Shown piece after piece: positions 1 to 9,100 of a stretch of DNA of 35,162 nucleotides; position 1 is the stretch's first letter; each line of letters begins with the position of its first letter. Origin of the DNA: Weimeria sp002480925 (lineage in GTDB: Bacteria; Bacillota; Clostridia; Lachnospirales; Lachnospiraceae); NCBI RefSeq assembly GCF_052064335.1, contig NZ_JBQHVU010000021.1, forward strand, positions 1 to 35,162. Direction: 5' to 3'. A program made the translations under genes and the position numbers. The notes beneath the pieces are model-generated. The model saw only the letters and a list, made by a program, of their open reading frames with translations, did not search any database and was not told where the DNA came from.

Positions 1-20
1 CGCAGAAACCCTTGACACAG

Positions 21-124
21 GGCATCCAACCAGCTAGTTGGCAGTCAAGCAGAACAAGGATAGGGTGTGTAGCCGAGGCTACTACTTACCCACACAAACT
101 GATGAAGCCTCGAAGTATTTTTCG
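21..124 (+). other. Hairpin-rich segment, possible IS200/IS605-type right end
   Basis: No gene is visible in the first 240 bases. The segment packs several short hairpins: CCAAC/GTTGG (26-30 with 37-41), GTAGCC/GGCTAC (69-74 with 77-82), an alternative pairing of CGAGGCT (74-80) with AGCCTCG (106-112), and CGAA/TTCG near 111-124. Dense hairpins ending in an imperfect terminal palindrome resemble the 3' end of TnpB-type elements, where the guide (omega) RNA and right-end hairpin lie. No TnpB C-terminus can be read here, so this is only a suggestion; it could equally be the end of another structured RNA or a terminator region. Confidence 0.25.
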
Positions 125-156
125 TTTCTATTACTGCTTTTCTGGTCAAAAACGCT

Positions 157-201
157 TATAATGATAGTATAAAGTGCAGAAGCCCTAATGTCTGCTTCTG
201 C
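157..201 (+). promoter_or_regulatory. Putative promoter -10 and leader hairpin upstream of birA-like gene
   Basis: TATAAT lies at 157-162 but no good -35 is seen at normal spacing. About 14 bases downstream a perfect 8-bp hairpin (GCAGAAGC at 176-183 with GCTTCTGC at 194-201) sits in the expected leader, before the start codon at 243. It has no T-run, so it is not a simple terminator; it may be a regulatory leader structure or a protein site. Confidence 0.35.
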
Positions 202-242
202 TGATACTAAAGGACATGAGGCAAAATGTGAAAAGAGGACAT

Positions 243-1028
243 ATGACTACTGCTGAAAAGGTGCTCAGATATATGGAAGAAAACAAGGGAAAATGGTTCT
301 CGGGAGCCCTGCTTGCCGATGACCTGTCGCTTTCACGAAATGCAGTCTGGAAGGCAGTCGGAGTGCTCCGCGAAAGGGGCTATGACATAGAATCAAGCCC
401 TAATAAGGGATATCGGCTCTCCAACCATTCTGACAAGCTGTCTGTTGAAGGAATACTCCCTTATTTAAGCTACAGCGCATCCTCCTTTGATCCGGATGAC
501 ATTCATGTATATGAATCGATCGACTCGACGAATAAGGAGGCCTTAAGACTTCTTTCTACAGGAGCCGGTCACGGGACGATCGTTGCTTCACAGATGCAGA
601 CAAAAGGTCAGGGACACGATGAAAGATCATTCATCTCGCCTCCCGGAGGTATATATCTAAGCATTATTCTTCTCCCCGAAAAAATGAATTCATCTGAGCC
701 GGCTCATGTCACAAGAGCTGTCGCCGACTGTATCTGCGGTGCCGCAAAAGCTCTCTGTGGCAGGGAGCTGTCATTTGAGAAGCCCTCAGGCTGTCTCCTT
801 CAGGGGAAAAAGGTTGCCGGGATCTTCACAGAGGCTCTTTATGACCTCGATATAGGACGTCCCCTGGCCTATATTCCCGGTATAGGGATCAATTATTACA
901 CAAAAAGGGCTGAATTTTCCAGTGAGATAAAAGATGTGGCAATAAGCATCTATGGTGACGACGAGCCAGCCACAGTCAGCAGGAATGAATTCATAGCGGA
1001 GCTTATAAAGAGATTGCTGCTACTTTAA
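243..1028 (+). CDS. BirA-like HTH protein with degenerate biotin-ligase motifs
   Basis: 261 residues. Residues 1-60 form a BirA-type winged helix (SLSRNAVWKAVGVLRERGY), followed by a biotin-protein-ligase fold with ESIDSTNKEA, GIYLSIIL, GKKVAGIFTEA and GIGIN. The signature residues are missing: the biotin-loop GRGRxGR reads KGQGHDER and the KWPND motif reads EKPSG. It also stops right after the ligase core, so the C-terminal SH3-like domain of class II BirA (about 320 aa) is absent. The start at 243 is chosen because AAGAGG lies 4 bases upstream; an ATG at 216 has a poorly spaced site. feoAB starts 81 bp downstream with no terminator between. Biotin ligation looks unlikely; a ligand- or metal-responsive regulator of feoAB is an inference. 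It could also be a decaying ligase. Confidence 0.75.
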   Translation: MTTAEKVLRYMEENKGKWFSGALLADDLSLSRNAVWKAVGVLRERGYDIESSPNKGYRLSNHSDKLSVEGILPYLSYSASSFDPDDIHVYESIDSTNKEALRLLSTGAGHGTIVASQMQTKGQGHDERSFISPPGGIYLSIILLPEKMNSSEPAHVTRAVADCICGAAKALCGRELSFEKPSGCLLQGKKVAGIFTEALYDLDIGRPLAYIPGIGINYYTKRAEFSSEIKDVAISIYGDDEPATVSRNEFIAELIKRLLLL

Positions 1029-1109
1029 AGCAATATGGAAATACCGTTGTTTTTGATCCGATCTTATCTTATAATAGTTCTGAAAAATATATTTAGAACT
1101 GGAGTGTAT

Positions 1110-3491
1110 ATGCCAACTATAAAAGATTTGAAGATCGGACAGCAGGCGACGGTTGCATCTGTCGGCGGCGAGGGCGCGCTTAGACAGCACCTTCTTGATA
1201 TGGGTATGATACCCGGTGTCACTGTAGAGCTGATAAAATATGCACCTATGGGAGATCCGATAGAGCTTCGTGTACAAAGCTACGAGCTTACCCTGCGTCT
1301 TGACGATGCATCAAGGATCGAGGTCGTAAATGTAAGGGACTGTGCAGAGACAGGAAGATCTCTTGCCGGTATAGCCTCTTTGCCGCAAGAAAAGGCCATC
1401 CCTCCGGTAAATAAGCTTATCGACCATCCGGGACTTGGAGAGGGAGGCCGCTTTCATAACAAAAAAACAGAGCATCCTCTCCCGGACGGGACCTGTCTGA
1501 CATTTGCCCTGGCTGGAAACCAGAACTCTGGAAAGACGACTCTTTTCAACCAGCTTACCGGTTCCAACCAGCACGTAGGAAACTTCCCCGGGGTGACCGT
1601 AGACAGGAAGGACGGAGTAATAAGAGGTCATAAGGACACCCTTGTAACCGATCTGCCGGGTATTTACTCAATGTCTCCCTACACGAGCGAGGAAGTGGTC
1701 TCCAGACAGTTCATACTGGATGAAAAGCCAAGAGGGATCATAAATATAGTTGATGCGACCAATATAGAGAGGAATCTCTATCTCACTCTCCAGCTCCTGG
1801 AGCTTAATATACCTATGGTCGTAGCCCTTAATATGATGGACGAGGTCCAGAGCAACGGCGGCTCCGTAAATGTAAACAGGATGGAGCAGCTGCTTGGTGT
1901 TCCGGTCGTCCCAATCTCCGCTGCCAAAAACGAAGGAATAGATGAGCTTGTAAGCCATGCCATCCATGTCGCAAAATATCAGGAGAAGCCGCTCAGGCAG
2001 GATTTCTGTGACCCCGAAGAAAGGCACGGTGCCGTCCACCGTTCAATCCATGCTGTAATGCATCTTATTGAGGATCATGCCGACAAGTCAGCTATACCGA
2101 TAAGGTTTGCAGCAACAAAGCTTATAGAGGGTGACAAAAGTGTGATCGATGCACTGGGTCTCGACACCAATGAACAGGAAACCGTTGTCCATATAGTAAG
2201 ACAGATGGAAAAGGAAAGCGGGCTCGACCGTTCAGCGGCGATCGCCGACATGAGATTCAACTTCATCGAGAGAGTCGTCGCCTCATCTGTAGTCAAGCCT
2301 GAGAAAAGCAGGGAACAGACAAGAAGCAGCCGTATCGACTCAGTCCTCACCGGAAGGTTTACTGCTATTCCTATGTTTGTCCTAATAATGGGACTTATTT
2401 TCTATCTGACCTTCAATGTGATAGGCGGCAGCCTGCAATCACTTCTCGATACAGGTATCCAGGCCTTAAGCGATACCTGCGAGAAAGGGATGGAGGCCGC
2501 CGGGGTCAATCCTCTGCTTATCTCCCTTGTCGTAAAGGGAGTCTTCGCCGGAGTAGGATCAGTGCTCTCCTTCCTGCCTATCATAGTGACCCTGTTTTTC
2601 TTCCTCTCCCTGCTTGAGGACTCAGGCTACATGGCCCGCATAGCCTTTGTGATGGACAAGATCCTAAGGAAGCTTGGTCTCTCGGGGCGTAGCATAGTTC
2701 CTATGCTTATTGGCTTCGGATGCTCAGTACCAGCGGTGATGTCAAGCCGGACCCTGCCATCAGAGCGTGACAGGAAGCTTACAGTGATAATGATCCCCTT
2801 CATGAGCTGTTCAGCCAAGCTGCCGATCTATTCATTCTTTATCTCTGCCTTCTTCCCCGGAAGAGGAGCTCTTGTGATGCTTCTTCTCTATTTCACAGGT
2901 ATCGCAGTCGGTGTCCTTACCGCAGTGATCTCTAAGAACACGAGATACAAGGGTGAGGCCGTACCTTTCGTTATGGAGCTTCCAACCTACAGGATGCCTC
3001 GTCCGAAGAACGTCGGACAGCTCCTCTGGGAGAAGTCGAGAGATTTTATCCAGCGTGCCTTCACTGTGATCTTCCTTGCATCGATCGTGATCTGGTTCCT
3101 TGAGACATTTTCACCTTCGTTTGCCATGGTGACCGATTCACAGAACAGCATACTTGCAGTCATTGCAGGTTTTATAGCCCCGATCTTTGCTCCTCTAGGC
3201 TTCGGCGACTGGCGGATGGTAACAGCCCTTATCTCCGGTTTCCTTGCCAAGGAATCGGTTGTATCGACACTCGGTATACTTTTCGGAAGCGTAGCCTCTC
3301 TCCAGCAGGTCCTTACACCTGCAAGAGCAGCCTCCTTTCTGGTATTCTGCCTGCTCTATACACCATGCATAGCCGCAATCGCCTCCATAAGACGTGAGCT
3401 GGGGCGTCGCTGGGCTCTCTGGATCGTGCTGTTCCAATGTGCGATCGCCTGGGCCTGTGCCTTTATAGTACATCTGGTCACACTTATATAA
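1110..3491 (+). CDS. feoB: Ferrous iron transporter, FeoA-FeoB fusion
   Basis: 793 residues. Residues 1-75 are a FeoA SH3-like domain (GEGALRQHLLDMGMIPG). A linker leads to the FeoB GTPase domain with G1 GNQNSGKT (136-143), G2 region GNFPGVTVD, G3 DLPG (181-184) and G4 NMMD (241-244). After the helical GDI-like part comes the membrane region with two Gate segments and GCSVPAVMSSR. FeoB moves Fe2+ across the cytoplasmic membrane under anoxic conditions and FeoA modulates it; here both are one polypeptide. The start at 1110 has GGAG 5 bases upstream; an in-frame ATG at 1035 lacks a site. Likely co-transcribed with the upstream BirA-like gene. It ends at a bidirectional terminator. Confidence 0.95.
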   Translation: MPTIKDLKIGQQATVASVGGEGALRQHLLDMGMIPGVTVELIKYAPMGDPIELRVQSYELTLRLDDASRIEVVNVRDCAETGRSLAGIASLPQEKAIPPVNKLIDHPGLGEGGRFHNKKTEHPLPDGTCLTFALAGNQNSGKTTLFNQLTGSNQHVGNFPGVTVDRKDGVIRGHKDTLVTDLPGIYSMSPYTSEEVVSRQFILDEKPRGIINIVDATNIERNLYLTLQLLELNIPMVVALNMMDEVQSNGGSVNVNRMEQLLGVPVVPISAAKNEGIDELVSHAIHVAKYQEKPLRQDFCDPEERHGAVHRSIHAVMHLIEDHADKSAIPIRFAATKLIEGDKSVIDALGLDTNEQETVVHIVRQMEKESGLDRSAAIADMRFNFIERVVASSVVKPEKSREQTRSSRIDSVLTGRFTAIPMFVLIMGLIFYLTFNVIGGSLQSLLDTGIQALSDTCEKGMEAAGVNPLLISLVVKGVFAGVGSVLSFLPIIVTLFFFLSLLEDSGYMARIAFVMDKILRKLGLSGRSIVPMLIGFGCSVPAVMSSRTLPSERDRKLTVIMIPFMSCSAKLPIYSFFISAFFPGRGALVMLLLYFTGIAVGVLTAVISKNTRYKGEAVPFVMELPTYRMPRPKNVGQLLWEKSRDFIQRAFTVIFLASIVIWFLETFSPSFAMVTDSQNSILAVIAGFIAPIFAPLGFGDWRMVTALISGFLAKESVVSTLGILFGSVASLQQVLTPARAASFLVFCLLYTPCIAAIASIRRELGRRWALWIVLFQCAIAWACAFIVHLVTLI

Positions 3492-3510
3492 GAGATTTTA
3501 CGACAGCAAT

Positions 3511-3545
3511 AAAAAAGAGACCGGAAATGTCCGGTCTCCTTTTTA
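3511..3545. terminator. Bidirectional terminator between feoAB and ZIP gene
   Basis: GAGACCGGA (3517-3525) pairs perfectly with TCCGGTCTC (3530-3538) around a 4-base loop. A T-run follows on the plus strand and an A-run precedes (a T-run on the minus strand), so it can end both convergent genes. Confidence 0.9.
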
Positions 3546-3584
3546 TCTAATGATATCATTTGTCGCTTGAACAGCTGATGCTTT

Positions 3585-4364
3585 TCATCCCAGCGCTACG
3601 TCAAGAATCATCATCACGACAAATCCGAGCGAGAAGGATACTGTTCCTATATTTGAATGCTCTCCCTCAGACATCTCCGGTATCAGCTCCTCTACTACCA
3701 CGTAGATCATGGCTCCGGCTGCAAATCCCAGAAGATAAGGAAGGACGGGAACGACCAGACCTGCTGCAGCTATAGTGATGATCCCTGCTACAGGCTCCAC
3801 CGCTCCTGAAAGCGTACCATATATGAAAGTCTTCATCCTTCCCATGCCCTCTGCCCTAAGCGGCATGGACACGATCGCTCCCTCCGGAAAGTTCTGTATA
3901 GCTATTCCAAGCGAAAGGGCCAGAGCTGAAGCTGCTGTAATGCCTGAATGTCCATAGAGGAAGCCTGCAAGGACCACCCCTACTGCCATTCCCTCCGGTA
4001 TATTATGGATGGTCACAGCCAGGATCAGCTTCGTCGTATGCTTCAGTCCCGATGCCGGACCCTCCTCAACGCTGTCCATATGCATATGTGGCGTGATCCT
4101 GTCTAATAGCAGAAGGAACCCTATACCGATCATGAATCCTACAGAGGCCGGAACAAAGGCAAGCCTGCCCATACCCTCCGCCCGCTCGATTGCAGGACCA
4201 AGCAGAGAAAAAAAGCTTGCTGCAACCATCACTCCGGCTGCAAAGCCAGTAAGTAGCCTCTGTATACTTTCCGAGATAGCCTTTCTTAAGAAAAAAACCA
4301 TGGCAGAACCTGCCGTAGTACCAATAAACGGGATCAAAAGTCCTTTTATTACTTCTGTATTCAT
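3585..4364 (-). CDS. ZIP-family divalent metal transporter
   Basis: 259 residues, mostly hydrophobic with about eight membrane segments. The family motif HNIPEGMAVGVVLAG and the later EGAIVSMPLRAEGMG plus GAVEPVAG are the metal-binding helix 4 and 5 region of ZIP (ZupT/GufA-like) proteins, which import zinc, iron or related ions into the cytoplasm. A start at 4364 gives an AAAGGA site about 8 bases upstream. The gene converges on feoAB across a shared terminator, so two metal transporters of different families sit side by side, though not in one operon. Metal specificity cannot be told from the sequence. Confidence 0.88.
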   Translation of the reverse strand: MNTEVIKGLLIPFIGTTAGSAMVFFLRKAISESIQRLLTGFAAGVMVAASFFSLLGPAIERAEGMGRLAFVPASVGFMIGIGFLLLLDRITPHMHMDSVEEGPASGLKHTTKLILAVTIHNIPEGMAVGVVLAGFLYGHSGITAASALALSLGIAIQNFPEGAIVSMPLRAEGMGRMKTFIYGTLSGAVEPVAGIITIAAAGLVVPVLPYLLGFAAGAMIYVVVEELIPEMSEGEHSNIGTVSFSLGFVVMMILDVALG

Positions 4365-4525
4365 ATTTATAATCCTTTAATAATGCTTAGAATATCCTGC
4401 CTTAAGTCTGTAACATCATATATCGTCACTGGTTTTTCTGCTTAATCCGCCTTGTAAAAGACCAGATATTTTTATATCAACACCCACCTAACATTTTAGT
4501 ATAAATCTATTAACTAGCTTTGATT

Positions 4526-4936
4526 TCAAAGTTCAAAGGCAAATGGCAGCAGTTCATCAAGCAGGAATTTCCTTGTAAAGGCAAGCTTTCCAGCCTTATA
4601 TGATCCCAGAACTATCTCAAATGAAGTGTCACAGAACTCACTCATGACCTGCCGGCAGATACCACATGGCTGACAGACAACTGTATCATCAAGGCTTTTA
4701 CCGCCACAGATAGCAATAGCCTTGAAATCCTTATGTCCATCTGAAACCGCCTTAAAAATCGCCGTGCGCTCAGCACAGTTACTGGCACCGTATGAAGCAT
4801 TTTCTACATTGCATCCTGTATAGACAGTACCGTCGTCACATAGCAGTGCTGCACCGACCATAAATCCAGAATATCTGCAATATGCGTTTTCCATAGCCTG
4901 ATGGGCCTTTTCTATAAGCTCTGCTTCCTCGTACAT
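4526..4936 (-). CDS. cdd: Cytidine deaminase
   Basis: 136 residues, the usual size for homotetrameric cytidine deaminase. The catalytic block CNVENASYGASNCAERTA carries the zinc cysteine and catalytic Glu (CAE), and PCGICRQ gives the other two zinc cysteines. It deaminates cytidine and deoxycytidine to uridine forms in the cytosol for pyrimidine salvage. The start at 4936 is preferred over 4951 because AGGAG lies 6 bases upstream. The upstream EamA-family gene ends at 4948, so the two form one transcription unit on the minus strand. Confidence 0.93.
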   Translation of the reverse strand: MYEEAELIEKAHQAMENAYCRYSGFMVGAALLCDDGTVYTGCNVENASYGASNCAERTAIFKAVSDGHKDFKAIAICGGKSLDDTVVCQPCGICRQVMSEFCDTSFEIVLGSYKAGKLAFTRKFLLDELLPFAFEL

Positions 4937-4947
4937 AGTATCTCCTC

Positions 4948-5868
4948 TCATCTGCTGCCCGTTCTTATCCCATGCCTGGCACTGCTTATCATCACAAGCA
5001 TTATAAATATCAGGGCAAATCCAATCAGATCATAGATCCCGGCCCTGACATGGAATACAGTAACAGTTATGACAGCAGCCGTGACAGGCTCGGAGAAGCC
5101 ATAGAGTATACCCTTTTCTGGTCCTATATATGATACACCCCTGATGTAGAGCGTAAAAGCCAGCACATTTCCTACAATTACCACAAAGGCAATGCCAAAA
5201 AGTCCCATGGCATTCGGAACATAATGTATCCTAAAACTCCTGAAAAGTATGGCAAATACGATTCCTCCGGCTATGAACGAATAGGCCTGGAGCAGTGCGA
5301 CCGGATACTTACTGATAAGCCTGTCCGAGCAGTTATATATCATTACGCATACTGCCGATACAACTCCTGAAATGATGGCCGGCAGGGAAACAAGGATATT
5401 TCCTATGGAGCCATGTGTCGACAGAAGAAATACTCCGGCAAAGGCCATAACTATCGCCGTCACTTCATTCCGCTTCGGTCTTCTGTGCTCTCGAAGGCAG
5501 GTTACCATAAGGATGAATACAGGTGAGAGATCCTGAAGTATGGTTCCCATGGCTGCTGAGCTTAACTGGATGCACCGGAAATATGTGAACTGACAGGTGC
5601 TTACACCTAAGATCCCATATACGAATAGTCTCCAGAGATCAGCTCTGTTCGTCAGGGGGCCTGCTACCCTTTTTCCATATCTGAACAGGCAATATATGAA
5701 AAGTATGACTCCTGCCATACAAAGCCTTAATGGAACCAGCCATCTCGAGTCCATTCCCTGTCTTGTGAAAAGATACTGTCCCATAGAGCCCGAAAGCCCC
5801 CAGCAGACGCCTCCAAGCAGGCACATAAGAGCGCCTTTTCCTTTATCTCCTGATATCGTTTTATACAT
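4948..5868 (-). CDS. EamA/DMT-family membrane transporter
   Basis: 306 residues with ten hydrophobic segments in two EamA repeats; the first begins GVCWGLSGSMGQ and the second has the typical GPEKGILYGFSEPVTAAVI near the end. The family exports or takes up small metabolites (amino acids, nucleosides, other solutes); the substrate is not readable. It is followed directly by cdd, so a link to nucleoside or pyrimidine traffic is a weak inference. A start at 5868 lacks a good ribosome site; an internal ATG at 5826 has AAAAGG 7 bases upstream and may be the true start. Confidence 0.85.
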   Translation of the reverse strand: MYKTISGDKGKGALMCLLGGVCWGLSGSMGQYLFTRQGMDSRWLVPLRLCMAGVILFIYCLFRYGKRVAGPLTNRADLWRLFVYGILGVSTCQFTYFRCIQLSSAAMGTILQDLSPVFILMVTCLREHRRPKRNEVTAIVMAFAGVFLLSTHGSIGNILVSLPAIISGVVSAVCVMIYNCSDRLISKYPVALLQAYSFIAGGIVFAILFRSFRIHYVPNAMGLFGIAFVVIVGNVLAFTLYIRGVSYIGPEKGILYGFSEPVTAAVITVTVFHVRAGIYDLIGFALIFIMLVMISSARHGIRTGSR

Positions 5869-6114
5869 ACAGAGATATTATCACTAAAGGCAGGGGATTT
5901 ACAAGAGTCTATAGCAATGATCGATCTAAAACCTAAATGAGCCGTCCGTCCTCCATACGATAGATTCTATAGAAGCCCTTTTATATTCAAAGCTTATGCT
6001 ATTACCTGATGATCCTACTGACATTACTCTTACCTCACTTTATAATGGAACCGCTTTTAAGATAACATGAACAAAGTCAATTCTATATATAGAGTGCATA
6101 AACGTCAAGCCCGG
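5869..6114. other. Intergenic region, no gene seen
   Basis: About 250 bases between the EamA gene and the glucanase terminator. The minus strand has a weak promoter-like TTGTAA-16-GATAAT just upstream of the EamA gene, close enough to favour its internal start at 5826. Nothing else recognisable. Confidence 0.4.
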
Positions 6115-6150
6115 CAAAAAACCGCGGCCCGGATTTATGGGCCGCGGTTC
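6115..6150 (-). terminator. Terminator of the GH16 gene
   Basis: An 11-bp GC-rich stem (6120-6130 with 6139-6149, loop 6131-6138) followed on the minus strand by a T-run. It lies 26 bases after the GH16 stop codon. Confidence 0.9.
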
Positions 6151-6175
6151 TTTCTTATCAGTCGGCGATTGCCAG

Positions 6176-9100
6176 TTAAAAACGTCTTTCTGATCTCTTT
6201 TTCTTTACAGTCTTTACAACCTTATAGTTTTTTACTATGTATTTCCTGCCTTTTATGCTTATCGTGCCATTCTTCATAAGAGCGCCGCTCTTCTTCGCCA
6301 CATATAGGCTGCCCCTGACCTTAATGGTCCTGTTTTTTACAATAAGGCCCTTTGAATCAGTGTAAACACGGCTGCCTGTTTTCTCAAGTGTAACAAAGGC
6401 TTTTCTTGCAAGAGTACCATCCTTCCTTGCCACATATATCTTTCCAAAGACCTTGACCTTCTCAGCAGATGCCACGACACCATCACTATTGATAAGAAAT
6501 GTCTTGCCTGCAAGCTTTGTCATTGAGTTTGCCGCTATCGCCTTGCCCTTCTTATCAGTGATCACAATACCCTTGTCAGTAGCCAGGGCAGCATTCTTTA
6601 GAATTCTGCCATCTGCATCCTTATATATGCCATTTACTGCTGCTCCCTGACTCAGGTCAAGACCTGTTTTGTTTACTACAGCAGGCTTTTCGGGCTCTGA
6701 ATCTTCTGCTTTGATCTGATCTGTCGGTCTGTTCTCAGAAGGCAGACCACCTCCAGCCGGCTTGTTTCCGGACGGAGTGCCAGCAGAAGTCTGGCCTGTC
6801 GTTCCTGCACCTCCTGAAGATCCTGAAGTCCCCTGGCCTGCGCTTCCACCAGCCGAAGGACCCGGAACAGGCTTTGTCTGTTCCTCATCCAGTTCAACAA
6901 GAGAGATATCATCGATATAAATGTCATGCTGCTTCCTGATTCGGACGCCATCGACAGATCCCATAGTTATGTTAAACCGTGCGGCAGGGTCTGTCGGATC
7001 ATCCATAGTAAAGTCAAAGGTATAATCCTTCCATTCCTTTCCGACATCGATAGCACCGGTCTTGCTGTAATTGGTCCAGTTGCCTTCATACTGCTGCATG
7101 GCAACAGAAATCTTACGCCCGATAGTAGACCTGGCTTTTAACGACAGGCGGTATTTGCTGCCCTGCTTAAGCGGCACTCCATCCTGATTCAGCTGGATAT
7201 ACCATGAATTCCCGGCATCATCTGCCATTGTATCATCGATCGTGATCGCAAACGCATTATCATTGCCATTCATGCTGTCAATGACATACTTTGCCTTTAC
7301 TGTATCATAGATGTAAGGCGCAAATCCTGCCATCCCGGCATCAAAGGATCCATTCTTTATAAGTGCAGCCTCACACAAGCGGATATTATCCAGATAGTAG
7401 GTCCCTGGCTTTGAAAATATCAGATCGATATCTGCATGATCACGGTCCAGTCCCCTGTCAAAATGAAGCTTACTGCTGCAGGACTTACGTTTATCAGTAA
7501 GATCCGGTGTGAATTGCTGCTCGCCCACCTTTATGGTAAGGCCTGCACCATCTGTTAAAGCATCACAATAGCCATCAAACGAAAGCTCATAGCTTCCTGC
7601 TCCGACAAAAGCCAGCTTACTCTGCCCTATATGGATCGTCTTTCCCTCTGGCACCTCTACCTTCAATTCCCTGACATTGTTCTCATTTGTCACATGGATA
7701 TATCCGGCATCGTCCTTGTCATATTCCCAATAGCCAAGACGTTCCTTTCCCATATCAAAGGAGCCGTTATATATATAGTTGCCATCAGGGCGGATCACCT
7801 TGTCATTGTTTTCAGGAATCTCATCACCTGACTTATGTATGAGTCTTACATTTGAGAGCCTGACTCCTGCCTTTGTTCCCTGTTTTCCCAGATTGAACTC
7901 AAGGCTTCCGTTAGGATCGCTCTTCTCATTCATGGTAAAATCAAGGGTATAGCTGCGAATCTCTTTCCCGACAGAAACAATCGTATCCTGCATATAACGC
8001 TGCCAGCCTCTGTCAGGTCCTTCCACATCAACTACGATATCGCGTGCCTCATCAGCTGATGCATCAAATGAAAGCTCGTATTCCCAGCCCTTATGCATAG
8101 GGATATTTTCCTGCTTCAGCTGGACGCTGTGGTTCTGAGAGCCGATCGTATCCGGCTTCAGATAGATCTGCTTATCCTTTTGTTCATACGTCGTACCTTT
8201 TGCATCGCTTTCCAGATGAAGCTTCCAGTTATCTCTGGATGCATTTTCGTCCCCATCTTTACCTATATCCTCAGAGAAATCCCCGTTTCTCACATAATTT
8301 CCACTTTCATCTGCCTGGCGGTAGACTACAGGCGCTGCCTCAGGCCTCCTTGCTTCCTTTTCTTCCCTTGCATAGGTCTCTGCAGACTTCTGATATACCT
8401 TTACATAGTCGACCTTAAAGGCCTGGTCATTCATGCCTGCATAGGTTTTTTCATCCGGATAACCAACCCAGCTTCCGCCCACGGCCAGATTCAGTATAAT
8501 ATAGAAGTTCTGATCGAATGGCGCCGGATAAGTCAGCTGATTATCATCATCCTGACCCGTATACCAGTCTCTAGTGGAGTAGACCTCCTTGTCATCCACA
8601 TACCAGGTGATAAGGCCCGGATCCCAGTCGACTCTATATACATGATAGTCGTCTGCATAGCTTCCCTGAGTAAGCTTATTGCTTCCCTGATTCTGCTTAT
8701 GGCCATTGCCGGAGTCATATCCGTAGTGGATGGTATGGTAGGACTTCCTTGTATCCTGCCCCATGACCTCCATGATATCGATCTCACCGCACTTAGGCCA
8801 CTGTCCGTATAGTCCCTCATCTGATGCCATAAGCCAGAATGCCGGTAAATACCCCATTCCCTCAGGAACCTTTGCTCTGGCTTCAAAACGCCCGTATCTG
8901 AAATCATGCTTTCCCTGAGTATTGATCCGGCCGGATGTGATCTGACGCTCTCCGCCTCCATAAGCCCCGTTCCCGGAGATCATTGCCTTACCTCCGCCAT
9001 ACCAGGTATAGTTATTTTTGGGGTCAAGCAGACTTAGCTCTGTCAGGCGGTCCAGATTACTTGATGCAGTCATCCTAAGCTTATAGCTGTGACCATGCTC

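Noticed and set aside
8093..8812. 239-codon frame on the plus strand
   Set aside because: Antisense to the GH16 gene, with no ribosome site and no domain pattern; a shadow frame.
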